From Clavulina sp. PMI_390 (Eukaryota > Basidiomycota > Agaricomycetes > Cantharellales > Hydnaceae), in the NCBI GenBank assembly GCA_015039315.1, contig WIDE01000116.1, positions 1 to 64,000 of the forward strand: DNA of 64,000 nucleotides, written 5' to 3'. A program made the translations under genes and the position numbers. Below the pieces are notes generated by a model, which was given only the letters and a program-made list of their open reading frames with translations, ran no database searches and had not been told where the DNA came from. This document shows positions 51,045-62,631 of the stretch, piece after piece (within the stretch, counting starts at the first letter, position 1; every line of letters begins with the position of its first letter).

Positions 51045-53505
51045 ATGTCTACGAAAGACGACACTGCTGTTGTTCCTACCCCCCACGGCGTCGATGCCGA
51101 TGAAGCACAATTGGTATAGATGAAGCTCCCTAAATGGCATCGAAGGAACCCTCGCGGGATAAAATCTAGATCACCATGTTTCGGTAACGTCCTTCTGCTC
51201 GTGAGCTCTATTGCACACCAAGAACGGCTGCGGGTATCCTTGCAAGCTCGTTGTCGGAAATTTCGTTCCCCACGAATCTGACTGCGAGCAGTGCGGGATT
51301 GAGATCATACCGCGAGTTACCTGATCAGATTGAAGTCTGCGGAGGGAAGCCGTCGTGCAAATGCTCGTTCACCAACCTGGCTCAAGGCTGGGTTGGTGCT
51401 TGGAGCGCACATACTGACCTGTGTCCATTTCATTTATTCAAGCTGTCTCTTGGGTACCAGACGGTAGGGAGACGCCAAATGACGTCTCAGTTGTGTGAAG
51501 CTCAATTTGTTTTTTTCTCTCTTTCCCTTTGGCAGTCTCTCCATCGCAATTGGCACCATTTGGAGAGTTTCGCTGCCAGTTTCTGCGCCCTCGATTTTAT
51601 CGGAGGAGTACGGTACGTGCTTTTTGCTGGCTCTTTTTCTAGTGAATATTGAGTAAATATCCATCCTAGTTCGGTCTTCTTCCTCGGGATCCTGGCCGGC
51701 GGCCCGGCCGCCATTTGGTTTGCCTTGATTCCTTTTTCCCCATGGCGTTATAATCGCTCACGCCATCGTAGGTCATCATACATCATTACAATGGTTTTCA
51801 TGTGGATCACCGCCGCCGTGCTCGCTGAAATCTGTTCGGCTCTCCCACTAAGTGGATCGATTTACATATGGGCCGCTGAGGCTGCAGGTCCTAAGTATGG
51901 TCGTATCGTGGCATTTGTCGTCTCGTTCTGGACGGCCGCAGCGTGGATGACATTTTCGGCTGGTAACTGTCAGGTACTTCTATAATTCGTTCCAAAACGC
52001 ATTCAGGTGCCTTACGCTATGTTTTAGACGACAGCGAATTACCTGGTATCGCTTTTCAATGTCTACGACATCAATTTCCCTGGCGGCATGGATAACAGTA
52101 ACGTGAAGTGGCGTGCACTCATCTGGGCGCTCTCGGAGGTATTCCTCATTATCTCAATCGCTATGAACTTCCTCCCCCGTCAGAACCCATGTTTTTCATC
52201 TGTTCATCCCCTGTCACTGAGGTCTCCTCTTCCTATAGCTCGCTGGTATTCCTCAATCTTCAAACTGACGCTTGGGGTCATGGCAGTGGACTTCTTGTTA
52301 AACATGATCTGGCTGCCAATCGGCGTCAGCCGCACGTATGGCTTCCGAAGCCCTCATGAGGCCTTCCTGACTACTTGTGAGACTTCGATGAAAAATTCTG
52401 GTGTCATGGTAGCTGATATGCCGCTGCTCATTGGTAGATAATGGAACGGGCGCTCCTGCGGGATGGAATTGGCTGCTTTGCTTCTTATTCACATCTGGGA
52501 CGCTTACTGGATTCGATGCCTCCGGTCATATTGCTGAGGAGACGAAGAACGCCAGTGTTGTGGCCGCGCAAGGAATTCTGGGTGGCGCGATTGCTACTGG
52601 CACACTTTCTTTTGCAACCATTATTCTATACCTCTTCTGCTCTCCCTCCATTGATGTGTGGAACAATCTTGATGCGCCGCAACCTTTCGTCCAAATTTAC
52701 GCCATTGCCTTGGGCAAGCCGGGCGCTATCATCATGACGATCATCGCTGTCGTTGGCCTTGTTCTGGTATGTCGTCATTGCGGCTGGTTGTTATTTTGCT
52801 AACCATCGCGATCTCTCAATAAAGAACACCAGTGTAGCAATTGTCGCGGCGTCTCGACTCATCTTCGCCATCGCCCGTGATGGCGTCCTCCCTGGATCGA
52901 AATGGGTTGGTCAGGTGAACGCAGATGGCCAGCCTCGCCATGCTGTCATCGTGATGTATGTGTTTGGGGCGCTCATTCTATGCACGATCCTGCCGAGCAG
53001 TGTGGCATTCACTTCCTTGGTTTCCGCTGGAGGTGTCCCTACCATCGCAGCCTATGGCCTGATCGCGTTACTGAGGCTCACACAGACGCCATACGACTTC
53101 AAAACGTCCAAGTTTGGCTTGGGAAAATGGAAGATTCCTTTCTACACCTCGGCCGTGCTGTTCAATGCGCTTATGGTGGCGGTACGTCGCTCCCAATGCA
53201 TTCCCCCGCAGTACGTTTATTCAACAATTATCTTGTTATTCTTTAGGTCCAAGTGTCTCCATTCAGCTTCCCTGTAACTGCGCAGACTTTCAACTATGTG
53301 AGGTCCACACCGCCTCAATAGTTGGCGTCATGACTAAACTCTTCTTTAGGCAGGGATCATTCTTGCTGGAGTCACGATCATAGCCCTGCTTAGCTGGTGG
53401 TTCATCCCTGAAGACCGCTGGCTCAAATCTGCCCATATCAAAGCTATCTTGGAGAATACGGAAGCCTCTGCTCAAAGCGCTGATACTGCTACCTCAAACG
53501 AGTAA
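51045..53505 (+). CDS. Amino-acid permease, GABA/choline-type (APC superfamily)
   Basis: Plasma- or vacuolar-membrane proton-coupled transporter. ATG 51045 begins MSTKDDTAVVPTPHGVDADE. After a long first intron (51114-51442) a 21-nt exon gives Leu-Ser-Leu-Gly-Tyr-Gln. Then come Ser-Phe-Ala-Ala-Ser-Phe, Gly-Ile-Leu-Ala-Gly-Gly-Pro and (after intron 51718-51771) Ser-Ser-Tyr-Ile-Ile-Thr-Met-Val. The family signatures are Ala-Glu-Ile-Cys-Ser-Ala-Leu-Pro...Gly-Ser-Ile-Tyr, Phe-Pro-Gly-Gly-Met-Asp-Asn and Leu-Thr-Gly-Phe-Asp-Ala-Ser-Gly-His-Ile-Ala-Glu-Glu-Thr-Lys-Asn-Ala. Further on are Ser-Arg-Leu-Ile-Phe-Ala-Ile-Ala-Arg-Asp-Gly and Gly-Gly-Val-Pro-Thr-Ile. About 12 membrane helices are expected. 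The Thr-Gly-Phe-Asp-Ala-Ser motif is typical of the Uga4/Hnm1 group; the substrate is not determined. Confidence 0.85.
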
Positions 53506-53631
53506 AGTGTTGAAGAAATCATCCTGTCCAAAGGGACAAATGACTGGAAGGCCAACAGCGATTTCATGTGTAAAGATCAGATCTCGCCATATGGGGTTGA
53601 TATTACTGCTGGAATGTACCAAGGAATAGAT

Positions 53632-54286
53632 TTAGTGTTCTGCATTTTCATTTGTATGCATGCCATTGACTGGTACGCGCCCCTCTGTGGGTGCAAGTGA
53701 TGTGATAGCCACTGTCTCAAGTTCCCCTTCTTCGAATTCTGGGTGACCATCACCTGGCGATGAGGCAGACTCGGCGGCCTTGAGAGCCTCTGCAAGGTCC
53801 TCGCTAATAGCTTTGGACGTTTGGTGGTCATTAGCAATAGTATTCAGTTGATTCATAGCCCTTTCCACGAGTGGGTACCTAGAAACTCGGAATTTGTGGA
53901 AAGAGTTAACATCATTGGTACCAAGTAGATGATACGGTCGACGAACCTCTCCAACTCACGAAGGATTAAACGCTCCATGCGCTCAGCTTGGTAGTCGTCG
54001 GACACGTCGAGGTTATCTTCTTGCTTTGCAAGAAGCTCGGACGCTACCTCATCGACTTGTGAGTTGAAAACTTCGCCAGTACTCTGATGGTGCCACAGAT
54101 GAGGCAACGATATTGGTCAGTATTTCGTGGAAAAGCCCAGTAAGTCGTAGAGGAAACACGAGGGCGGCATACAGAGCTCATAAGTTCTTCAATGATTTCA
54201 TTTTTCAACTGTTCAAAGTCCTCACTATCCATGTACTTCTTGGCGAGCTCGGAAGCGTTGGGGAGACGGCGTGATGGAGGAGACAT
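53632..54286 (-). CDS. Small helical protein, possibly Shg1/Bod1-like
   Basis: Three exons give a protein of about 165 residues. It starts Met-Ser-Pro-Pro-Ser-Arg-Arg-Leu-Pro-Asn-Ala-Ser-Glu-Leu-Ala-Lys-Lys-Tyr (ATG 54286), has Phe-Glu-Gln-Leu-Lys-Asn-Glu-Ile-Ile-Glu-Glu-Leu, then Val-Asp-Glu-Val-Ala-Ser-Glu-Leu-Leu, Leu-Ile-Leu-Arg-Glu-Leu-Glu-Arg and, after the second intron (about 68 nt), Tyr-Pro-Leu-Val-Glu-Arg-Ala-Met-Asn-Gln-Leu. It ends in an acidic tail. The order of short helices, including an N-terminal Phe-x-x-Leu-x-x-Glu-(I/L), resembles the COMPASS Shg1 / Bod1 family, but similarity is weak and rests on pattern only. It is divergent from CCT2 (218 bp) and convergent with the permease (126 bp). 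Confidence 0.5.
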
Positions 54287-54504
54287 TGCTGAGAATCAGT
54301 GGAGCTCCAGTGGGAGGACAGAGGGGGGATAGGAGAGTTTGAGGAACCCAACAGCACTCTGGTTCTTCGGGCGTGGATGAGATCCCAAAGGCCCAGGAGT
54401 AGCAAATGGGTGTTCACATTCGGAGGCCGATTTGTTTGGTTCGTGTCCTCGATTTGTTTGGCCCAATCCTTACTTTCTCGATCACCCAGATTCACCACCC
54501 CAGC

Positions 54505-56711
54505 ATGTCTGTCAATATCTTTAGTGAAGAGGTATGTTGTCCCCTATAATGTTTTGCGGAAAGAGAGCTGACGACCGATTCAAGGCAACAGGTATTGAAC
54601 TCACGCACTTGTGTTTCGAAAAGATTCTGACGCGCTCTTTTCGTCTCGTTTAGAGGAGAGAGCCGAATCGGCGCGTCTCTCTAGTTTTGTTGGCGCTCTT
54701 GCACTTGGAGATCTCGTTAAATCCACGCTCGGGCCAAAAGGGATGAACAAGATCCTCCAATCGGCATCAAATGGTGATATCAATGTCACCAATGATGGTG
54801 CGACTATCCTCAAGTCAATACAGCTCGACAACGCTGCCGCGAAGATACTTGTGAACATCTCAAAAGTTCAGGATGATGAAGTGGGAGATGGAACCACCAG
54901 TGTTTGCGTCCTAGCGGCGGAGATGCTGAGGGAGGCGGAGAAGCTTGTGAATGCAAAAATTCATCCTCAGACTATCGTCGAAGGCTATCGGATCGGAAGT
55001 TCGGCGGCCCTAGCTGCCCTGCAAAATGCTGCCGTGGACAACGGGTAAGTTTATTCGTAATCCTATCACTACTCGCCGCGCTTAGTTGGGACCTCATTAC
55101 AGAGCTAACCCTGCAAAATTCCGCGAGGATCTTTTTAACATTGCCCGCACAACCCTGTCGTCCAAAGTCCTCTCACAAGACAAGGACTACTTTGCAAATC
55201 TCGCCGTCGATGCTGTTCTTCGTCTCCAGGTACTGCATTGCTGGGTATCCCTCGCTGAATTTCCAGCTGATGCTATTCTCGTAACATTAGGGATCCACGG
55301 ACTTGGAAAGAATCCAGATCATTAAAAAAGTTGGCGGAAAGCTAACAGACTCATATCTTGACGAGGGTATGCTATTGCCTGCCTCCTCGTCCTCAGAAAC
55401 TGATGAGGATGTCATTCAGGGTTCATACTTGACAAGCAAATCGCCACTAATAGCCCAAAGCGCCTTGAAGGCGCCAAGATTTTGATTGCTAATACTTGTA
55501 CGCGCTACACACCATCTTCCTCTACGACTAACCCCCTGACTCTCAACCTGGAAATAGCAATGGACACTGACAAGATCAAGATTTTTGGTGCTCGTGTCAA
55601 GGTCGATGGTACTGGCAAGCTTGCCGAACTTGAACGTGCAGAGAAGGTCCGTCCTGAATCCGCTTGTTAGTAGTTAGCGGGAGGATTTATCAATGACGAT
55701 GTAGGAGAAGATGAAGGCCAAAGTGGATGCTATCGCGGCGCATGGCGTGACCTGCTTCGTCAATCGGCAGCTCGTTTACAATTACCCTGAATCCCTGCTA
55801 TCGGACAAGGGTATCATGGTCATTGAACACGCTGACTTCGAAGGCGTAGAGCGGTTGTCACTCGTAACTGGTGGTGAGATTGCCAGCACCTTTGATCGCC
55901 CTGACCTGGTGAAATTGGGTCGGTGCGACATTATTGAGGAGGTCATGATTGGCGAGGATAAGGTGAGTCATTGTTAAACTCAAATAACGGAACCATAGCT
56001 ATTTTACTGACGACAACTACAGCTCATCAAATTTTCTGGGGTGGCAGCGGGTCAAGCGTGTACAGTCGTACTCCGCGGGTCTACAACACAGATGGTTGAT
56101 GAGGCGGAGCGGTCCTTACATGATGCGTTGTCAGTAATCTCTCAGACCGTGAAGGAAACCCGGATTGTGCTTGGTGGTGGCTGCTCGGAAATGTTGATGA
56201 GTAACGCTGTGGAGGAGGCAGCACGAACAGTATCAGGAAAGAAGGCTATCGCCGTTGAATCGTTCGCTCGCGCGCTCCGACAGGTACATAGTCTGACCTG
56301 TGATATCTCTTTCACATGGAGCTAACGGGTCCTGATTCCAGATTCCCACCATACTCGCTGACAACGCCGGCTATGATTCTTCTGATCTTACATCGCAACT
56401 CCGTGCAGCCCACTTCAATGGGAAAAAGGATGCCGGCCTAGGTTGGTTCTATTGTGATCGCTTGAACCATCAGTAAACCCCGCATTCGTTCCCAGATATG
56501 AACAATGGGGTGATTGCCTCGATGAGGGATCTTGGTATTACTGAGAGCTACAAACTCAAGCGACAAGTTGTTCTCAGTGCAAGCGAGGCTGCTGAAATGA
56601 TCCTCCGGTATGTTATAGATATTATTCCGTCTATCTCTCTCAAGCTAAGAACATGACCACAGAGTGGATACCATCCTCCGGGCGACGCCGAGGAAGCGCG
56701 AGGCTCATTAG
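54505..56711 (+). CDS. CCT2: T-complex chaperonin subunit beta (CCT2)
   Basis: One of eight CCT/TRiC subunits that fold actin and tubulin in the cytosol. The first exon is 27 nt (54505-54531, MSVNIFSEE). A 7-nt exon (54585-54591) adds the codons for Ala-Thr and one base. The next exon starts [12 protein letters not shown]. This reproduces the conserved CCT2 N-terminus. Downstream: [16 protein letters not shown], the ATPase loop Gly-Asp-Gly-Thr-Thr-Ser, and Val-Leu-Gly-Gly-Gly-Cys-Ser-Glu-Met. The last exon ends Ala-Thr-Pro-Arg-Lys-Arg-Glu-Ala-His with stop 56709-56711. About nine exons. It could partner functionally with the nearby actin gene, since CCT folds actin, but they are 37 kb apart. 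Confidence 0.93.
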
Positions 56712-59264
56712 TCTTGTGCTACTTTCAATCATATATGATGGCTCAGCCGTGGGGAAGCTGCTCTGATGTTTCCTTTGGGTCACCAAATACTGTAAGGCGT
56801 TCAGAACCTGGATGCCAAAACTTCAAGATTTGACGTGAACCAAGTCGCCTGTGTCGCAAGTAATTTAGTCAGGCAGATCCGATAATTCATGTGCTATCGG
56901 CGTAGCCTATGCCCTTGCCTGATTGCCCCTAAGGGAAATAATTCCTACTTCAGCAATGTTTATCTATCTTCAGCCCGAATAGTTGCGCCAAATCCAGCCA
57001 AATACCTAACCACAAGTCCACCACCACGACAGCGACAAGTTGCACCTCACCTGGGATAGCTGTTGCCAAGAACTGCACCCTGTTATAGCTTAGAAGCCGA
57101 CGGCGTTGCCCTTTCTACCCAGCCCGCCTCCCCTTGCCGAACCGCTGTCCAACCATGCCTCCCGCGTATCCGACCCACATCCGACTCTACGTGACCCCGT
57201 AGAGACATCGACCCCGATTCATATACCCTTTTGCGCGTGCATTTTTCGTTTCGACGCGACTTCCAAGGCTTTGACTGGTTGTGACGCGTCCAGGGGTGTG
57301 GTCGCCGCCCCTCGCGCCCCAAGCCCATGTGTTGGACGACTGCAAGAGGGCGCGGTGTCTTCTCGGCCCTGTCGTTGAAGAGCTCGATCAATTCAGCCGT
57401 TAATCCCCTTCACACCTTCGGAACTGAACTAGCCTTGACGATGGAGTCTCTGTGCTTCAAGCCTGAGCATTTCGTTTGACATGTGCTCACAGAAATCCCG
57501 CTGGTCCCGCCCTCTCCGCCGGTAGTTGGAGAGTCCTCGGCAACAGTGTTGGTTTTGCACTCGAAATGGATCATGGCGATGTTGTTGGCGGCTCTCGTTG
57601 GCTACTCAGTAGAGGTGGAAACAAGTTCAGGGCTAGGCTTGCATGCATCAGCGTCTTCTCCTTCAGCGGTAGTGAACTGGCTTCGCTACAGAACTTATGC
57701 TTTGCATTGGGTTCTAATTTGCCAATCTGGCCCGTTGCACTGCACTCGGACGCCATCGACCCCATGTGGGACTCTGCCATACCTTGGTCGGAACTACATA
57801 CTTTACACCGCAAGTGATTTCTCTCCCCCTGAGCTTTTTACAGAGTGTTTTGTGCTCAGACGGCCGTCCCGACGAGACTTTGTGCTCTGTTCCGGATTGG
57901 GGGCTGCGCTCAACAAAATATCCTGGGTCTAACGTGGCGAGTCGGTTGGATGGCTTGGGTCAACAAGGGGATCTCCACGAAAGGCATCGGTCGGTCTTTC
58001 GTCTACGGCGTACACGGATTTGTTGGTCGGATAGTCGCGACAGTGAAATTCCGGTGGATCCCTCGTTGCGGGTGGAGGACTCCGTCTTCTGCAAATCGTG
58101 GGTGGACTTGTTGAGATATTGGGTCTTTGGATTAGCTAAGTGATACGCGCAACCCCTGTGTTCAGTTTGCACCGTCACTGAACCTGCCTCTTTTTGGCAC
58201 CTTCGCCTCGACTGCGAAGCGTCGCTCTCTGATGACGGCATTCGGACCCTTCATTTCTCTCTTGTGCGGTTTGGCGTTTGGTAATGAAGGTCGGCATGTT
58301 GCACAACTATCCAGGGCATTCATTTGGGATTCGCCGAGACGGTCTTGGCGGCAGTGATGGCATTGCTTTTATTTCCCCAGTTTGACCTTTCTCGATGAGG
58401 CGCTGTGTCATCCACCCTTCTGCTGATCAGCATGCCTAATCGTACTTCTCTGCCCTTTGGCACACTAGCCGCAGCCTGACGTCTGGTCCGAAGTCTCACC
58501 CGTGGGAGGTACTTCAGAGATATGCTCTCGACCCTTCATGACGTTAGGATTATGCAGTGCTGGTGTGGTTCTAGGCGCCCATAGAGGATGCTTGTGCTGG
58601 GACCGCTCAGGGAAAGGACTGACCACGCTGAGAGCAAAGGGCCACCTGAAGAGTTTCATCCCTTCCTAGGGAAGAATCGGTACGCAATTGCCAATCGGTG
58701 CGGCATAAGATGCGTCCGCGAACCCTATGACTTTCCAGTGGTGAAAAGTCTTGTGATGTTTGTCCGCTGCAGCATTCGCCGCCGGCAGTACTCACGTTAA
58801 TCCTACCAAGGGGCGGAAAGCCGACGCGTCTTTGGATGCGCAAGTCAGTACGCAATGGGGCGGGGATGCGGTGGGCCTTTGTCATCGACAGCGAGTTGAG
58901 GTGGGACCAAGTGACGGGATGCTGCGGTTCTGCATCACAATCGCAAATCTGTTGCAGGTATCTGGAGAGGTCGAATGCCCGAAGACCCAGAATCCAAACT
59001 ATGCGCAATAATTTTTCTACCCCTAGCCTTTTCGAGAGGCTTGATTCCTGGAATTGCTGGCTCGTTATCCTGTATCTATCTTTGCTAGCGCGTTGTTTAC
59101 TCGTGTTATCCTTTACCATTTCGACTTTCGTGACACTGCAACATCCTACGCTCTCGCCCTATCGTTCCTTATCTTCTCTATTACTCCAAAACCATCCCAA
59201 CATTCGCCCTCTAGCATAGAGGCTAGAGTGTGCGTCGCCCCCGCCTTCCAGTTCAACCCTCATC
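56712..59264. other. Long gene-free region between CCT2 and PMT2
   Basis: About 2.55 kb without a recognisable gene, by far the longest gap outside the transposon block. CpG is frequent, so it does not look like the decayed repeats at the left. Open frames up to about 170 codons exist on both strands (for example 58607-59119 minus) but begin with non-ATG codons or lack any family signature. The last 250 bp are pyrimidine-rich and look like the PMT2 promoter. The rest may be a long upstream leader or control region, a noncoding RNA, or a lineage-specific gene that I cannot recognise. Confidence 0.5.
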
Positions 59265-62200
59265 ATGCGGCCACGTCGACCCCCGTCACCCCGTGGACAC
59301 TACTCAAAATCCGAGGGCTTCCGTGACGCAGACGAAAAGCGCGCATTTGCTACAAGTGGGGATCTTAAACGCTCCCAGGGGATTCCCGGACTATCGTTCG
59401 TGAATTCTGGCGACTGGAGGGTTATTGCTGCATTGACTGCGGTGGCATTCGTTGTTCGTCTGTTCCGATTATGGCAACCAGACTCTGTGGTGTATGTCTT
59501 TTTCAAAGCTTCTGAGTCTTTTACGGCCCTCACTGACGGTGTTCTTGTAGCTTCGACGAAGTCCACTTTGGCAAGTTTGCGTCCAAGTACATAAAGACAC
59601 AGTACTTCGTTGACGTACATCCTCCACTTGCAAAGTTGCTAATCACTTTGGCGGCGGCTATACGAGGCTATGACGGGTCTTTCGACTTCAAAGAGATCGC
59701 CAAGTAGGTTTGACCGCCAGCGTACAACCTAGCCCAATTAACAATCATTTGACACAGGCCTTATGAGGACTTCGCGCCGTATATCGCCATGCGTCTCGTG
59801 CCTGCTTTGATGGGCGTTGCTGTGATTCCTTTGGCTTTCCTCACCCTCCGGGGGCTAGGTTGCGGAGTCACTTCTGCCCTTTTAGGTTCCACCTTCATCC
59901 TGTTCGAGAACGGAATCACTACGCAATCTCGACATATCCTCCTTGATTCTCCTCTGGTCTTTTTCACCGCGCTTTCCATTTTCTGCTGGACTACCTTCAA
60001 CAACGAAGACAAAGAGCGCCACCGCGCTTTCTCCGATGAATGGTGGATATGGTTGACCCTGAGTGGCCTCTCTCTCGGTGCTGTCGTCAGCAGCAAATGG
60101 GTCGGCTTGTTCACGATTGCCACTGTTGGCCTGGACACGATCAGGCAACTTTGGGTGCTTTTGGGAGATGTAAGGGTCTCACCTCGATTGTTTGCCAAAC
60201 ATTTCCTGGCGAGGGCTCTCTGCTTGATCGCCGTGCCTATCATCTTCTATATGATGATGTTTGCCATCCATTTCCAAATCCTCGGCAGCTCTGGTGACGG
60301 GGATGGGTTCATGAGTGCACCATTCCAGCACACATTGAGTGGCCATGGAATGGAAGACACGTATGCTGGTCCGTTATTTCCCCGACTTTCCGAAGCCTTA
60401 TACTCATACCTTCGTTCATCTTAGACATTTCGTTGGGCTCCGAAATTTCCATCCGTCACATTAACACCCAAGGAGGCTATCTTCACTCCCATGATCACGC
60501 ATACCCTGGAGGCAGCCATCGTAAGTTTTCTCCATCCAGTCGGCGAACGGATGAATGAAATTCTTTATCTAGAGCAACAAATCACTCTTTATCCTCACCG
60601 TGATGAAAATAACGTCTGGAGAATCATGAACGCAACTGTGGAGGGTTTTGACGAGCCGGATTATGCCGTGGCCCCTATCACGCATCTCACTCATGGGATG
60701 TCAATTCGACTGGAACACATTACCACCCAAAAACGTCTCCATTCCCATAATGTTCGACCTCCAGTCTCTGACGCTGATTGGCAAAACGAGGTCTCTGGAT
60801 ATGGCTTCCCCGGCTTCTCTGGTGATGCCAACGATAACTGGGTGATCGAAATTGAGAAGGGGGATCGTCACGACTCAGCTTCCAGCAAGCGAATCCGAAC
60901 GTTGTCCACAACTTTCCGCCTTCGACATGCCCTTACTGGATGCTACTTATTTTCGCATAAAGTCAAACTCCCCGAGTGGGGCTTCGAGCAACAGGAAGTA
61001 ACGTGTAACACGAATGCCGTCAAACCTAATTCTCTCTGGTTTGCTGAAACAAACCGGCACCCTCGCCGTGAGTTTGCTCGCCTATTCTTCATATATCTAT
61101 CAGCGAGACCCTGCTGATATCCATTGTAGTTGGGCCCAAGGATCAAAAGACTAACTACCGGCATCCGGGCTTCTTTGCTAAGTTCTGGGAACTCCAGCAC
61201 GTCATGTGGACCACTAATGCTGGCCTTACCGATCGCCACACTTTCGATTCGCGCCCTGAGACTTGGCCATTCTTGCGCCGCGGCATCGTGAGTTTTGATT
61301 TTACCTGTGAGGCCTAACTATTCGATCATCAGCACTGAAGACGGTGCTATTTCCCTAGAACTTTTGGGTCAAGGATCACCGACACATTTACCTACTTGGA
61401 AACCCCTTTGTCTGGTATCTGAGCACGTTGGCCGTATGCCTTTACATCGTCGCTCGTATTGTGTTGATTCTTCGCGAGAAGCGAGGATACCAAGACTTCA
61501 CTTATAGTAGGGATTTCGTTGCATCGAGCCACAACTGAAAGCTGACACTTTTCTAGGTCGCGTGGTAAAATATGATGCGATGTGTGGATTCCTGACGCTT
61601 GGCTGGGCCCTCCACTACGCGCCATTCTTCCTCATGCAGCGCCAACTGTTCCTCCACCACTATTTCCCCGCTCTTTATTTCGCTATCTTGTGCTCCGCCT
61701 CCATCTTTGACCTTTTCACAGCTTCCCTTCGTCCCCGCGTGAGACTCCAGATTGGGGCTGTCCTAGCGGTGATCGCTATCTATAACTTCGCACACTTCAG
61801 TCCATTGATCTACGGGAACAAGTGGACGCAGAGTCAATGCCAAAGCGCCAAGTGGCTGAAAACATGGGATTTCTCTTGGTCTGTGGAGTTCGATCAAATC
61901 TTCCTCTGCCGTGTCTGATATGCCATTTCTTTTAATAGTAACGAGTATTTCGAGAAGGTGAGCCAGCGTCGGCCTCGCTCTTGTATTTTAACGGCTTACA
62001 CTTCCTTTAGTACTCGCAGTATGACCACTACGTCCCCGCCACCCCTGCTCCATCAAGCTTTGCCACTATTGGTGGGGGTGATGGCCGGGCGCCAATTGTT
62101 GTCGAAGATCCTATCGCTGGGAAGCAGATTGCCGAGGCTGCGGAAGCAGCCCAAGCTACCACTGGCCTGCCTCAAGTTCTTGCTCCGGGCCATAACGTCT

Positions 62201-62526
62201 TTGAACAAAAAGTGGCTGAGGGAGAGCGCAAGGTGGAATCTGAGGCTGCTGTGCAGCCACAGAACCAACCAGCTGTTTCGAGCACTGTCGCCGTCGGTGA
62301 GGTGCCTGAGGCACAAGCCCTTCCTCTTCAACCCGATGACCTGGTCACTACGGAGGAGAATGAACCGTCATCAACATTAGCTCCACAAGAGCTTCCCAAC
62401 CTCGCAGCTGACGTAGAGGCTCCAGCTTCGGAAGTTGGGACTGCATCCTCAATAATCTCGCCTCCCCCTGTGGATGATGAAGATCTTGAGCGAGTTCAAA
62501 ATCAGTTGTTCGATAATGATAGTTGA
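59265..62526 (+). CDS. PMT2: Protein O-mannosyltransferase, PMT2 subfamily
   Basis: ER membrane enzyme that transfers mannose from dolichyl phosphate to Ser/Thr. ATG 59265 starts [20 protein letters not shown]. The active-site loop reads [11 protein letters not shown] (catalytic Asp-Glu; intron after Ser-Val-Val near 59492) and Asp-Val-His-Pro-Pro-Leu-Ala-Lys-Leu. Then come [17 protein letters not shown], and MIR-domain segments Gly-Gly-Tyr-Leu-His-Ser-His and Gln-Gln-Gln-Ile-Thr-Leu-Tyr-Pro-His. C-terminal helices follow at 61560-61910. After the usual Tyr-Asp-(H/Y)-Tyr-Val-Pro end (about 62020-62035) there is an extra acidic tail of about 160 residues. The MIR signature favours the PMT2 group, but PMT1 cannot be excluded. 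Confidence 0.88.
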
Positions 62527-62631
62527 TTGATGTAACCGCCGTCTAGATATGCTAGTTTTTTTTCTTTGTTGAATGGAGATCGTTTATTATGCACTGTTTG
62601 CAACCCGATCGGCTTTCTTCTGTCGCCTTCA

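Noticed and set aside
58607..59119. Minus-strand open frame of 170 codons in the gene-free region
   Set aside because: No recognisable motif, composition like chance translation, and the frame runs through the probable PMT2 promoter.
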